From Tritrichomonas foetus (taxonomy: Eukaryota; Parabasalia; Tritrichomonadida; Tritrichomonadidae), in assembly GCA_001839685.1 (NCBI GenBank), contig MLAK01000746.1, positions 2,848-66,847 on the forward strand: a stretch of 64,000 nt of DNA, read 5' to 3'. Of this stretch, positions 40,541 to 51,129 are shown piece by piece (the stretch's first letter is position 1; each line of letters begins with the position of its first letter). The notes under the pieces were generated by a model. That model was not told the DNA's origin and did no database searches. It saw only the letters and a program-made list of their open reading frames with translations. A program made the translations under genes and the position numbers.

Positions 40541-43500
40541 CCCCAAAATCGTATACTTTTCCCCTTTTGACGACCATTTTGCCAAAAAACGTACGATAAC
40601 ATATTGAATAAAATACGTTATTTACCGAAAAATATCAGAAAATGATCATAACTCGCCGAGAAATGATTTTCTATTCGATACCTTTTACACGATTATTCGC
40701 CTTTGCATGCACAGCAAAATAGCTCTTTTCCACTAAAAACATCGATCGCAAAAAAAATTGAAATCCTTTCATCATTATACACAGATGTTTTCTTGTTTCG
40801 TATTTTGGGGCACATATTTTTAAACACGTACAAAAACATATAATCGGTAATTCAACGAAAATTAGATTTTTTGGGACACTTTATCTGACATTAATCGTCT
40901 AAAAAAACGACCTTCAAACAAAATTTACCAAGTACCTCAAGTGAAATTAATCTAAATGAGATGTGTTCTATATGTTGCAAAAATAAAAAAATTCGCGCCA
41001 AAAATGGAATCATTTACATTTCTCAATAATTTTTATTCAAAGGAAATTCAAAAGTTATTTCTGGAAATAGAAATTATCGCGTCAAATATAATTCTATATT
41101 TCAGTTAGAGCCGAAAATAAAAAAATAGCCACAAATCATCAAAATAGCGGTTTTCATTTTTTCTTGTTTTTGTGTTTTATCCTTATATTTCTTAATAGCA
41201 ACGCGTGAATTATATGCTGATATACGTTTTTAAGTCAGAAAACTTGTTGTTATTTCTTCATTGATAATTTTATTGACTACTGAATTTTCACTTTTAATCC
41301 ATCCAAGTTGGTGAGGTAAATTTGCTCAAAATTACATCGAAAAAGTCGATATTATTTTGCTTTTCTTTAATTTTAGATATTATCATTTAATTTTCTAAGA
41401 AGTCAAATATAATATATTATCTGGTGATGTAATACAATCTTACAATCAATATATTGAATGAAAATCATCAATAAATTATCGTTATTTTTCCTTTTAGTTA
41501 TTATCAAGTCGTGAAATGTTATTTCGTTTATTAATTAATGGTTTCTTTATTTACCTATTTTGTTGCAGTATAATTTTTAATCGTTATTGGACAAATATCG
41601 ATTAACAAATCGTTCACTAATAGTATCAAATTAGAGAAATACCTTTTCCACTTTTTTTGGGTGGTGTGTTTTTCTCCAGCCTCGCATGCACCTAATTTTA
41701 ATGTTGAACGTGATCATACTGCATCAATGTTTCTTTATACAATTCTTTTTACTTCTACTCTTGCACCTAATCATCATCAACTAAAAAATCATGTAAAAAT
41801 TCGTACAAATATCGATATAACTTGGAGATTTATATTTGTTTCACAAGATAAAATAAAGCATTCATTGGTTCAACAATAAAATCCTCGCGAGGATCATTTT
41901 TTGGCATATTAGTTCTGTAAGAACCAGAATTATCATAGTGAAACGACTTTGCAAACAATGAAAATCTCGTTTTTTTCCCTTTGAACATGAAATTGTTTGC
42001 TTGCAAAATCATGAACACAACTTCGAATAAATTTGGCATGTACAATTATTAACATGCTAAAAGTACGAAGATATGAAAGTAGGAGAAGAAGTGATATGCC
42101 AATTTCTGGATTAATCGCTTCACGCCTGATCAATGCTCGGTCAAGACATCAATCGTTGATTTGAAAAAGATTCAATAAATACAATATTGTTAAGATACAA
42201 CAAAAATGATGTTTACAACTTAAGCTATACATATTTATAAATAGACTTATATAAATATAGATGATGTCTCTCTCAATAATGATAATATTTAGAAATTTTC
42301 CATACGCTGTGATTTTATTAAGACTTGAAAGAGATGAAAAATGATTTTTCTTGTTCTGGTTATAAAGGTAAAATCGAATTTAATTAATGAATAAGAAGAC
42401 GCAGAAAAAAAGAAGGAGGGGGAAAAGAAAACTAAAGTTCAAAGTTCAAAACTTTTATATGAAATCTTACCAAGTGATATAGTGATTCGTGAAACTAATG
42501 GTGAATCTGCTTCTTTGCTCCTGTTCTAAGTTCTACTATTTCACAGATGTGAAAGCATTTTTATTCAAATTACTCTTCATGCCATTCGTGATTGCCTCAA
42601 GACCAGAAAATTTACCATTCACTCTATTAAAGTAAGTGAAGAATCGTTTACATTGTTGATTGAAGCATATCCTTTTGTTATTACCGACCTTTTCTGTCAC
42701 ATTATTTCTGCCATCAAAAAAATAGCTTGTGATTTTGCAGTTAAAAGTGGAAAAGCTCCAAAAGAAATATATTCTTGTTATTGTTTTCACAGAAGTTGGA
42801 AATGAAAACATTTTTTTCATCTAAAGGTAAAAATTCATAATTTCATGAATTTACATTAAATGATCCANGTATCATCTGTGCTAGAAATCTTATTTTCACA
42901 TTTACTTATCATGGGGAAACCAGGAATGTTCCATGCTGATTTATATGCATGACTGCTTACTTTATTAAGTATTTCTTTGAATGTTCGTGCAGCTAAAGCT
43001 TTATTCCAAACTGAATTCCCTTCAATTGCTTTTCTCCGTGAAATATCCCACGCTTTTTTCATTTTAGCCTTAATAATTCCAAAGATCTTTCTATCTAATG
43101 GCTGAAAGGAACCAGTACCATTGGCGGGGACAAAAATGAGATCTATTTGCAAACTCTGTGCAAGTTCTCTGACAATTGCATCTTTATGCGTGCTGTATAC
43201 ATCTAAGACTAAACAGCAAGGCTCATTATTAACTTGTTCTGATAACCATTTAATGTATTGACACATCACTTCACTGGTTGCCCAACCTGTTTCACTTTTC
43301 ATTATTTTGATATCATTTTCATAATTCCAGGCTTCTCCGAATTGCATTTCGGAGTTTTCTTGATTACCTTTCGTGAGAAATATTGGTTCAAGTATAGTTC
43401 CCCCAAAGCTAATTGTTGTTAAACATGTAAAACCACTTTTTTCATCTTCATTAATAAAAGATGGAACGTTTTCAGCTCCTTTCCTGCCAATTACTTTGGA

Positions 43501-44344
43501 AGGTGGGCAACACACATGGACAAAAGTTTCATCCATATTGAAGATTCTTTCAGGATGATAATCTTGAGCTGCATGTGTTAATTTTTCTATAAAGATGTCA
43601 ATAAACTTTGGATCCACTTCTCCCTTTTTACTGGGTTTTGATGATCTCACCGATAGGCCGTATTTGTCAAGGAATCTGTAAGCCCAAGAATTTGTGGCCG
43701 AGAAACGATCTCTACCAACTTGTTCCATGGATAATTGTTGATACAAATGAATTGCTGTGTCTTGAAGTTCGTTCAAGGTGAATGGAGTTCCGTTATTAAG
43801 TTTATCAGATACTAAATTGAATAGTTGATCTTCTGTTTCATTTGGGAGCGTTGTTACCCCTAGTGCTTCATATGGAGTGTAGTTAGGGTCTTTTTTAAAT
43901 TTTTGTCGCCATTTTTTAAGCGTTTGATATTTTATATTCGTATCATGTGAAACTTGTTTAAGCCCCCCATATGGTAATTCCTTCATTTTCAAGTATTCCC
44001 ATATGGGAGCTACTTCATTGATGGAATCATTCATCCACACATGATGGTTTTTGACCAGTTTCGGAAACTTGGGCACTTTTCGAATATTCGTCAACGGAAN
44101 TAGTATTTGTTTTCTTTTGGAATACTTTCTTTTCTTCCCCATTAAGTCTGAAATTAGAAATTAAATATACATATGTGAGAATATAAAAAGTGAAATGATC
44201 CATTCTAACCGTACATTAATTTAATCAAAAAGTTATTTNAATATTGAAAAAAACTATCAATAAAAATCTGACAATTGTCAGATTTTCGTCGAATTATAAC
44301 CATATCTTGTAAAACAGAAAGGGGAAAAGTTTGCGATTTTGGGG
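40541..44344 (-). mobile_element. Pogo/Tigger-type DNA transposon, 3804 bp
   Basis: Terminal inverted repeats start CCCCAAAATCG at both ends and run about 28 bp with a few mismatches, including shared TTTTCCCCTTT. TA is duplicated at 40539-40540 and 44345-44346. The transposase (42856-44142) lies near the right end. The left 2.3 kb has no intact gene: a 71-codon minus frame (41830-42045, FSLFAKSFHYDN and DPREDFIVEPMNALFYL) and a 94-codon one (42536-42820) look like remnants, and their strand is uncertain. A further copy of TTTTGGGG at 40801-40810 may be an internal remnant of an end. Single Ns occur at 42868, 44100 and 44239. Confidence 0.9.
42856..44142 (-). CDS. Pogo/Tigger-like DDE transposase (DDE_1)
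   Basis: 428 residues, opening MGKKRKYSKRKQIL. An N-terminal helix-turn-helix region (about 55-85) has LKQVSHDTNIKYQTLKKWRQ. A CENP-B-like DNA-binding part follows (about 100-170), with WAYRFLDKYGLSVRS. The DDE core has IFNMDETFVHV (first Asp), VLDVYSTH (second Asp) and GTGSFQPLDRKIFG (third Asp), with 35 residues between the last two. These residues are intact. X occurs at two codons: near residue 15 (N44100) and near the C-terminus (N42868). It should act on the flanking CCCCAAAA repeats. Whether it is active cannot be judged by eye. Confidence 0.92.
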   Translation of the reverse strand: MGKKRKYSKRKQILXPLTNIRKVPKFPKLVKNHHVWMNDSINEVAPIWEYLKMKELPYGGLKQVSHDTNIKYQTLKKWRQKFKKDPNYTPYEALGVTTLPNETEDQLFNLVSDKLNNGTPFTLNELQDTAIHLYQQLSMEQVGRDRFSATNSWAYRFLDKYGLSVRSSKPSKKGEVDPKFIDIFIEKLTHAAQDYHPERIFNMDETFVHVCCPPSKVIGRKGAENVPSFINEDEKSGFTCLTTISFGGTILEPIFLTKGNQENSEMQFGEAWNYENDIKIMKSETGWATSEVMCQYIKWLSEQVNNEPCCLVLDVYSTHKDAIVRELAQSLQIDLIFVPANGTGSFQPLDRKIFGIIKAKMKKAWDISRRKAIEGNSVWNKALAARTFKEILNKVSSHAYKSAWNIPGFPMISKCENKISSTDDXWII

Positions 44345-45123
44345 TACATTTGACACATGTAATATATAGAGCTCATTAATGAGTATTTGAAAATAAAGTA
44401 TTAAATTCATAAGATGTAATAAAACAAACCATAAAAAGTGTTGATAAAACAAACTCGAATCAGACAATATGAATTTTTTATATTTTTATATTTTTTCCTT
44501 ATGAGTATGCCTAAGAAAGAATGTTAATATATCAGAATCTTGTATACCTGTGAAAATTCCTTTATTTCACATTCTATGAACTCTTTTAAAAAGTGAAACC
44601 CTTTTACATCTTGACACAATTCACCTTTCAGACACTTTTGGCGGTAAATTTCACCATTCTTTGTTCGTGTTCTATCAAAAAGTTCATGTTTTCAGAATGG
44701 ATTTCACATCACAAAAAATTCCAATTTTTTATGTTTTTTAAAAATATTTCAATAAATGCACAATAATTAGCGATGCAATCTTTATTTACCGCTTTTCCAG
44801 ATAATAATCGTAAAAAAAGCTCTTTGATGATCAAAATTTGGAGTTTTATTTTGTTTGGCGGCGCATAAAAAGTAGTGGAGTAAAAATCATGGAAATCATT
44901 TTCATTGAATCATTTCCAATTTGCATTGAAAGCTATATCTCTAATTAACTTTTTGACATAATTATACTTTAACAAAAATAAAGTATTCAAATGATGGAGA
45001 ATGTATTACAAAATTGGATTATTTTTTGTGAGTATCAATAAATTTGATGGAATTGTGGTTAAAATAAAACCACTATTTGAGAGATATTTCTCTAATAATT
45101 GAGAAAGAAAATACTGTGAAAAT
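44345..45123. other. Spacer between two mobile elements
   Basis: About 780 bp of AT-rich sequence between the pogo-type element and the second TIR element. The last 8 bases, GTGAAAAT (45116-45123), are a target duplication. No gene was recognised. Confidence 0.5.
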
Positions 45124-46219
45124 AGATGTATACAAACTAACTAGCTCTAGATGTAGAAGACTATTGAGAGATCTAAATGAATAATTGTTGATATTATTGT
45201 CATCTAAATATTATTTAATTGTAATCCTATTAATAATATATAAATATTATAATTTAAAAATCAAGATACAGAGAAAACCAAATCCAAAAAAAAATTGTGA
45301 GAAAAAAATAAACCCAACAGAAATTTCTGAGAATTATTGAGATAAAAAGTGATTTTATAGCATTAATATCTTGATTATTTCTTATCATAAATCGTGCTTT
45401 TTATTATCATATGACCCTCCATCGAAAATTATAATGTTTTCCAAAATACAAAAATGAAGTATAAAAAAAATATTAATAATTTTGATATAAATAAAAAAAA
45501 TTTAGGCATCAATGAGAAGATTATGAATGTTTTGCCATCTAATTGGCGAGTCATCAGAAAATTCACTTGGCATTGAGTCTGGAAAAAAACATATTGGATT
45601 CCATTTTTCTTGATTTGGTCTTTCAATCGTTGTATCTGTATCCCTGCTTGAGAATGTGCTGTTGAGGACTGCCAGTCTATTTTCTTCATATACTAAAATT
45701 TTATGACAGAAAAGATTTCAATACATTCTTATTTGTCAAATGGAAATTGAATTAATTCAACATCACTGAGTTAAAACTATCAAAATTTTCGCGATTTTTA
45801 ATTAAAAATCGATAGAAGAAGTGTAAATAGAATTATGGGAAGCAGTATTATAATCTTTGTGATTCTTGGAAAAAAAGCTTCTCACAATTTTTTTTTAGGC
45901 TTTCTCCAAAATCGCTCTTTTTTCGGTTTAATTGTTGCAAAATTTCAAAACTATGAATAAATATGGCTCATAACTATAAAAAATAGATTTAACAATTGAC
46001 TGAAAGCTGTTCACCCGAAAACTGAAACAATAGCTTCTTCAGAATCATTTTCGAAATATTTTTGAATTCGGCCATTTGCGAAGTTTGCGATAAGGGAAAT
46101 TTTCGTCATTCTTTTAGTTATTTGGGTTTTGATTTTTGACTGATGGTATTAAGTAATACTGATGATAAGGATCATTTTAGTGATTTCGTACGTTAAGACT
46201 ATTTGGTTTGTATACATCT
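45124..46219 (-). mobile_element. 1096-bp TIR element, copy 2, inverted relative to copy 1
   Basis: The same length as the copy at 28368-29463 and nearly identical; I count roughly ten base differences, including TIR and short-frame changes. Target duplication GTGAAAAT lies at 45116-45123 and 46220-46227, so this insertion is independent. It ends about 100 bp before the start of the next kinase gene, in or near its promoter. Inverted copies 16 kb apart could recombine to flip the interval. Confidence 0.92.
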
Positions 46220-46319
46220 GTGAAAATAAAAAACAAAATATTGAATAGTTTGATGTAATTCGGACAAAAAATTCTGAGCATTTTAATGAACAAATTCTCA
46301 AAGAAAAAAGAACACAAAA

Positions 46320-47534
46320 ATGATGGGGCAAGTGAGTGCCCCATTTTCGTGCCCTACTCAAGTACAAGACTATGAATTACTTGAGCTAATCGGTACAGGA
46401 GCTTTTGCTTTTGTCTACAAAGCGAGGCTAATTACCTCCCAGCAAGAAGGGGAGAACGAAGAATTCATCGATTCTTATTTCGCGATCAAAGTAATTCCAA
46501 AGAATAAACTAGTCGAGCCAGGAGACGAAGAACGCCTACAAAGAGAAATCGATACGATGACGCTGTTAATTCATGAAAGTATTGTTGCCTTACACAAATC
46601 TTTTGTTGATGATGAAAATTATTACCTCGTTATGGACCTTTGTAGTGGTGGAACTGTTTTTACTTACATTTTATCAGGCAATCGACTTCGCGAACCGCAG
46701 GCAGCGACCATTTTCAGGCAAATATGCGAAGCAATAGAATTTTGTCATAACAGAGGAATCGCTCACCGTGATTTAAAACTTCAGAATATTTTATTTACGA
46801 CTTTCCCGAACATCAAAGTTTCCGATTTCGGCCTTTGCGGCTATATATCTGATGATACGAAAATGAGCACTTTTTGTGGATCTCCCTGCTACAGCGCACC
46901 TGAATGCATAAACCATGTTGATTATGATGGAAAACTTGCAGATATATGGAGTCTTGGGGTGATATTATTTGAGTTGGTCACTTCATCTCATCCCTGGAAT
47001 GTTTCAAATGTTGCGGTTATGGTCCAGCAGATTTGCAAAGCGCAGTATACCATTCCTGCATTTGTCACTTCAGCGTGCGCCGATTTAATTGATTCATTAT
47101 TGAAGGTCAAGTCTGAAGAAAGAATTGACATAGACTCGATAATGGCTCATCCGTGGATGAAAATAGCAGCAAAAAAGCCGTCATTTGGATCCGGCGGCTT
47201 TCGGTCATGCCTGCCACCTCTCAAAAGGACTCCCTCAACTTACGCCGAAAAGAAAGGCGGGCTCACAGAAAAAGGTGATGATTCCTCATGCCTGCCTCAC
47301 TCGACAATCAATATGATTAATCCAGCACACTTCGATATGACGCCAAAACCCCGCCAATCATTTGGAAAGACTTTTAGTGGTCCCTCAAGAAATATCCTGC
47401 AGAGAAGAACAAGCTACTCGAAGAGCGACCAAAAAGCGCAGGCGGCTGCAGCTGCAGCAGTCGCTGCAGCGACGAAAAAAGCGCACGACTCGGTGGATCC
47501 TGCAAATCTCAGCCTCCAAATAGGAAAGTGGTGA
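46320..47534 (+). CDS. CAMK-like Ser/Thr protein kinase
   Basis: 404 residues. The kinase domain (about 18-280) has GTGAFAFVYKARL, Lys57 (FAIKVIPK), HRDLKLQNILF with Asp151, DFG at Asp169 and the activation segment MSTFCGSPCYSAPE with Thr184. These residues and the GSPxYxAPE motif fit the CAMK/CAMKL (SNF1/MARK-like) group. The C-terminal part is Ser/Pro-rich with an Ala run (QAAAAAAVAAATKK), and no UBA or KA1 domain is recognised. It should be active. The element copy lies 100 bp upstream, so its promoter may be altered. The first Met (46320) is followed at once by another; either may be used. Confidence 0.87.
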   Translation: MMGQVSAPFSCPTQVQDYELLELIGTGAFAFVYKARLITSQQEGENEEFIDSYFAIKVIPKNKLVEPGDEERLQREIDTMTLLIHESIVALHKSFVDDENYYLVMDLCSGGTVFTYILSGNRLREPQAATIFRQICEAIEFCHNRGIAHRDLKLQNILFTTFPNIKVSDFGLCGYISDDTKMSTFCGSPCYSAPECINHVDYDGKLADIWSLGVILFELVTSSHPWNVSNVAVMVQQICKAQYTIPAFVTSACADLIDSLLKVKSEERIDIDSIMAHPWMKIAAKKPSFGSGGFRSCLPPLKRTPSTYAEKKGGLTEKGDDSSCLPHSTINMINPAHFDMTPKPRQSFGKTFSGPSRNILQRRTSYSKSDQKAQAAAAAAVAAATKKAHDSVDPANLSLQIGKW

Positions 47535-48086
47535 GCGATCCATGTTGTTTGATTTGTTAATAAAATAGATAGTTAAATATTAATGTCTCTTTTTAATCAT
47601 TAGTGAGTTTGCTCTTAGGTATCATTTGAATGATCTCCCAATTGATAACTTTTTGATGCACTTCATAGAAATAGTTAGGTGGTTTGAGGTCAAAATGATT
47701 AAGAGATATGGTGAATTTCTAATCATACCTCTCAATGTCCTAGACACCTTCATTTTTTCATATTTATTTAATAAAATTTCTTATATACTATCTTTGTTTG
47801 TGATCGATCATGTTCTTAATCGGTTTCTAATCAGAGAGAGGTTTTCAAAAGGTTGATTATTTGATTTTCACAGCTATATTGTTTTCACATTCCAGACAAC
47901 ATAATCATGATTTGAAGAAACTTGTGAAATTATATCGCATATACTTCAAATTCAAACAATCCATGGGAATTCGCAAAGTAAGATGTGAAGTCAATTCACC
48001 TTATCACATTTCAAAAAATTCGCCTTTTCTAAACGTCCCGATGATCGAAAAAAGAAACTGTACGTTTAGGAAAGAATATATTTGTT
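47535..48086. other. Spacer with promoter box
   Basis: About 550 bp. TGTACGTTTA (48059-48068) lies 19 nt before the next start. Short open frames at 47626-47856 and 47861-48094 are not convincing genes. Confidence 0.5.
48059..48068 (+). promoter_or_regulatory. TAAACGNNCA-type box (inverted)
   Basis: TGTACGTTTA, reverse complement TAAACGTACA, 19 nt before the ATG at 48087. Confidence 0.5.
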
Positions 48087-48644
48087 ATGTTTAGTTCAGA
48101 TTCTTCTCCTTTACGGCCTCCATCCTCCCCAAGATCATCTCACTTTCAAAAGCCCTTTTCAATGTCACCGTTAAATGCTGAATTCTGCTCTCCTTCTTCC
48201 GGAATGAATCTAAATTTGAAATTTCCAACAGTTGAAGGATTTCCGACTCCAGATATTCCATCAAGCGCATTTAAATCACCCCCTACTTCTGTTATTCGAT
48301 CACCAAGTTACGGAATACGAAATAGACTTTTTCGCCTACCAAATGATGAAGACAGATCGATTTTAGAAACGCCTAAAGTTACACCCAGAAAAATTGATAA
48401 TATTATTAATGGCAGATCAACAATACCTCCATCAGAACCATTGAATACGTTGAGCAAAATATTACCAGTTTTATGTTTTGTATCATTTTTCTTTCTTTTT
48501 GCTTTCCCTCCTTTCGCTTTTGTATTTTGTATTGCTTTAATCGCCCATTTTGTTGTTAAATATCGGATAAAGAAAGAGGGCGATGCGCGTCTTGCCGCCA
48601 GGGTCCCAAAAATTTCTTTCCCTCGATCACCAAGCCGGTTTTGA
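48087..48644 (+). CDS. Uncharacterised protein with (S/T)P sites and a membrane hairpin
   Basis: 185 residues, family not recognised. The first 120 residues are Ser/Pro-rich, with many proline-directed sites (SSP, SMSP, CSP, PTP, KSP, RSP, ETP, VTP). These are targets for CDK- or MAPK-type kinases, so cell-cycle control is possible. A hydrophobic stretch at about 126-160 (LPVLCFVSFFFLFAFPPFAFVFCIALIAHFVV) could span the membrane once or form a hairpin; the short basic tail (RIKKEGDARLAARVP) suggests a tail-anchored or reticulon-like membrane protein. The start has a TAAACG box 19 nt upstream. Confidence 0.65.
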   Translation: MFSSDSSPLRPPSSPRSSHFQKPFSMSPLNAEFCSPSSGMNLNLKFPTVEGFPTPDIPSSAFKSPPTSVIRSPSYGIRNRLFRLPNDEDRSILETPKVTPRKIDNIINGRSTIPPSEPLNTLSKILPVLCFVSFFFLFAFPPFAFVFCIALIAHFVVKYRIKKEGDARLAARVPKISFPRSPSRF

Positions 48645-49377
48645 ACACCTGATTGGTTGAATTATCATATTAAATAAATAGGATTTCTCAGATTCAATTA
48701 TTTCTTACTTTCTTTCTAGCAAATCGATTTCTCTATATAACAATGAGCATGTGTGATGAAAGGTGAAATGAGAAATCACATATTATTTAGCTCCCATGTC
48801 ATGCCAAATGAATTGAATAGTTTTTTGCAGTGTTGAATAATATTGTTGGATCGTACAATATTAGCTATGCCATCCCAATGAACATCCTTTTTATGTAATA
48901 ATTGATATTTTTTAAAAAAATAAATAAGTTTCCCGAGATGAATTTAAATACAGAGAACAATAAAAATATGGAGTTGTTATGGTAATTGATGATAGATTAA
49001 TGTTGTACTTTTTTCCTTTCTCGATGGTTTTATTGGATCAATCCATTTTAAAATTGCATCAGCTTTCTCCCATCTATTACAACATCAATTTCGATATGAA
49101 AATCATAATAGAAATATTGTAGAATATTTTATTTCTACCAATGAACTAAAACTCGTCAAATCAAGGCAATATATATATATAAAGCTGATAATTAAAGTTT
49201 AATTATGTCTGGTAACCCTTAACAGATTATCAAAAAAGTCAGAGATTCCCATGAAATTGAATCTCTTCATGGTATATAATTACCTTAACATTATAATGAA
49301 AAGGATAAATAGAGTTAAAAGAATATAAAATAAGAATCAATTTACACAAATATATATTTACATTTCCACATAATAAA
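48645..49377. other. AT-rich spacer between convergent genes
   Basis: About 730 bp between the 3' ends of the (S/T)P protein and polo-like kinase genes. A short (AT)n run occurs near 49173. No gene or RNA was recognised. Confidence 0.5.
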
Positions 49378-51129
49378 TCAAGCAGTTCCACGACTCATAA
49401 TCGATAACATTTGTTTTGCAATATCCAGTCTTCTTTTTTCATCATCTCCCTCTTGCCTCTTTGATACATCATGAAGTTTATGAAGAATACCATAATCATG
49501 AATTGATGATACAATCATCAATTTCCGAATATTCCAGAAAATTATAAGTTTTTTCCTATCAGTAAAATTCAATTGTATGTTTCTATCATTCATTCTAAAG
49601 AGAGTAACTTCTTCTGTTCTCATCCAATACTTCACATGAAGCATTGGCTCATTTCGATTAAATCTTTCTGTTGGTATTTCAAACATTGTTGAAGTTTTCT
49701 TCAATGAAGAAGAAAACTTATGTAGAATGGATATTTTCTTGGTTTCAATTGATCCATCAATATCCAATATCTGTGGATAAAGGTCTTGGTAGCTTTCCCA
49801 ATATTGAATGAAAGTTTGATGAGGATCAAGAATCATTCTTGTTCCATCTTTAAAACATGCACCAACGCATCCATTCAATAATAAATATCCAAGACCATTA
49901 TGATCACAAAATCGAGAAACTAGATATTTTGGCATTTGCATCTTTTCTTGTTGAAATTCATTTTTAACCATATTCGAATTTCGATTTATATTATTAGCAT
50001 GATTTACATTCTCAATATGGTGATCTATTTCTTTAACATTTCTAATATTATTTATTGGTACGATATTATTCTGTTGATTTAGGTTATTAGCATGAGCTAT
50101 ATTACATGCTTTATTAATTTCATTTACATTATGAATCGCATTAACATTATTTTGGATATTTTCAATATTCATATTATTTTCATCATTTCGAATGACTTTC
50201 ATCTTTTTCTCTTGGTGTTCTTCGGGTGCGCATTCTTGTTGCTTGATTGAAAGAGGCTGACGAGTCTTTTCTTTAAGTGATTGAAGCCATGGATTATATT
50301 GAAGTTCAAGAGCAGTTGGCCTCATATCTGGATCAAGCTGTAAAATAGATTGGATGAATGATTTTGCACCCGGTGAAAGGTTACATTCGTCAGGAAACTT
50401 ATAATTACATTTTTTGATATTTTCATAAGTATCTTTTGTATGCTTTGTTTGAAATGGTAGTGCACCAGTTAGCATTCCAAAGGCAGAAACACCAACCGCC
50501 CAAATATCAACTTCATAACTAATTCCTTTAGCAGCATCGATTAAAAGTTCAGGGCTGATATAATTAGGCGTTCCACAAACAGAGTGTTTTCTTTCATCAT
50601 CATAATCCAATTTAGCACTTAATCCAAAATCGGCAATCTTTAAATTTCCATTTCGGTCAATCAAGAAATTTTCGAGTTTTAAATCACGGTGAATAATTCT
50701 GTTATCATGCAAGTAACAAAGACCGTTTAAAATATCTCCCAAAAATTTAATAGTTTCATATTCTGTAAGAGATCCTCTTTTTCGAATTAAACTCTTTAGT
50801 GAACCGCCTGGACATAACTCGAGCACCAAATAAGTAAAGAATTGATCTTGGAAGAAATCTATGGCTTTCACAATGTTGGGATGATCAAGCGACATTTGAA
50901 TAGCGACTTCTGTTTTATGCTTTTGTTCAGCCTTCGGCTTTTTGAGACGATCGCGCGAAGTAACTTTAATTGCAACCTCTTCACCTGTGCTTCGATTCAC
51001 TGCTTTAAATACTTTTGCGAATCCACCGTGACCGAGCTCTTCTCCACGTTTGTAAATAATTGGAATCTCACCACTTGCGAGGTGGATGATGTTATGCGGT
51101 ATTGGCATTGCGTCGCCCATTTTATCCAC
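49378..51129 (-). CDS. PLK: Polo-like kinase with variant polo box
   Basis: 583 residues. The kinase domain (about 25-280) has GHGGFAKV, Lys55, HRDLKLEN with Asp149, DFG at Asp167 and activation segment KHSVCGTPNYISPE. A Ser (183) replaces the usual Thr210. An Asn-rich linker (about 315-395) follows. Two polo boxes occupy about 400-479 (VSRFCDHNGLGYLLLNGCVG) and 496-560 (LHVKYWMRTEEV, LNFTDRKKLIIF). The phosphopeptide pincer residues Trp414 and His538 of human PLK1 correspond to Phe407 and Arg525; Lys540 is kept as Lys527. Binding to primed targets may therefore differ. The enzyme should act in mitosis and basal-body/axostyle cycles. The start could be Met1 or Met4; a TAAACG box lies 27 nt upstream of Met1. 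Confidence 0.92.
   Translation of the reverse strand: MDKMGDAMPIPHNIIHLASGEIPIIYKRGEELGHGGFAKVFKAVNRSTGEEVAIKVTSRDRLKKPKAEQKHKTEVAIQMSLDHPNIVKAIDFFQDQFFTYLVLELCPGGSLKSLIRKRGSLTEYETIKFLGDILNGLCYLHDNRIIHRDLKLENFLIDRNGNLKIADFGLSAKLDYDDERKHSVCGTPNYISPELLIDAAKGISYEVDIWAVGVSAFGMLTGALPFQTKHTKDTYENIKKCNYKFPDECNLSPGAKSFIQSILQLDPDMRPTALELQYNPWLQSLKEKTRQPLSIKQQECAPEEHQEKKMKVIRNDENNMNIENIQNNVNAIHNVNEINKACNIAHANNLNQQNNIVPINNIRNVKEIDHHIENVNHANNINRNSNMVKNEFQQEKMQMPKYLVSRFCDHNGLGYLLLNGCVGACFKDGTRMILDPHQTFIQYWESYQDLYPQILDIDGSIETKKISILHKFSSSLKKTSTMFEIPTERFNRNEPMLHVKYWMRTEEVTLFRMNDRNIQLNFTDRKKLIIFWNIRKLMIVSSIHDYGILHKLHDVSKRQEGDDEKRRLDIAKQMLSIMSRGTA

Noticed and set aside
41661..42133. Additional genes inside the pogo-type element
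   Set aside because: Several short frames on both strands overlap and none reaches gene length; only the fragment at 41830-42045 has normal composition.
47626..48094. Two open frames of 76 and 77 codons
   Set aside because: Both lie in the promoter spacer before 48087; one overlaps its start. Composition is poor and there is no promoter motif.
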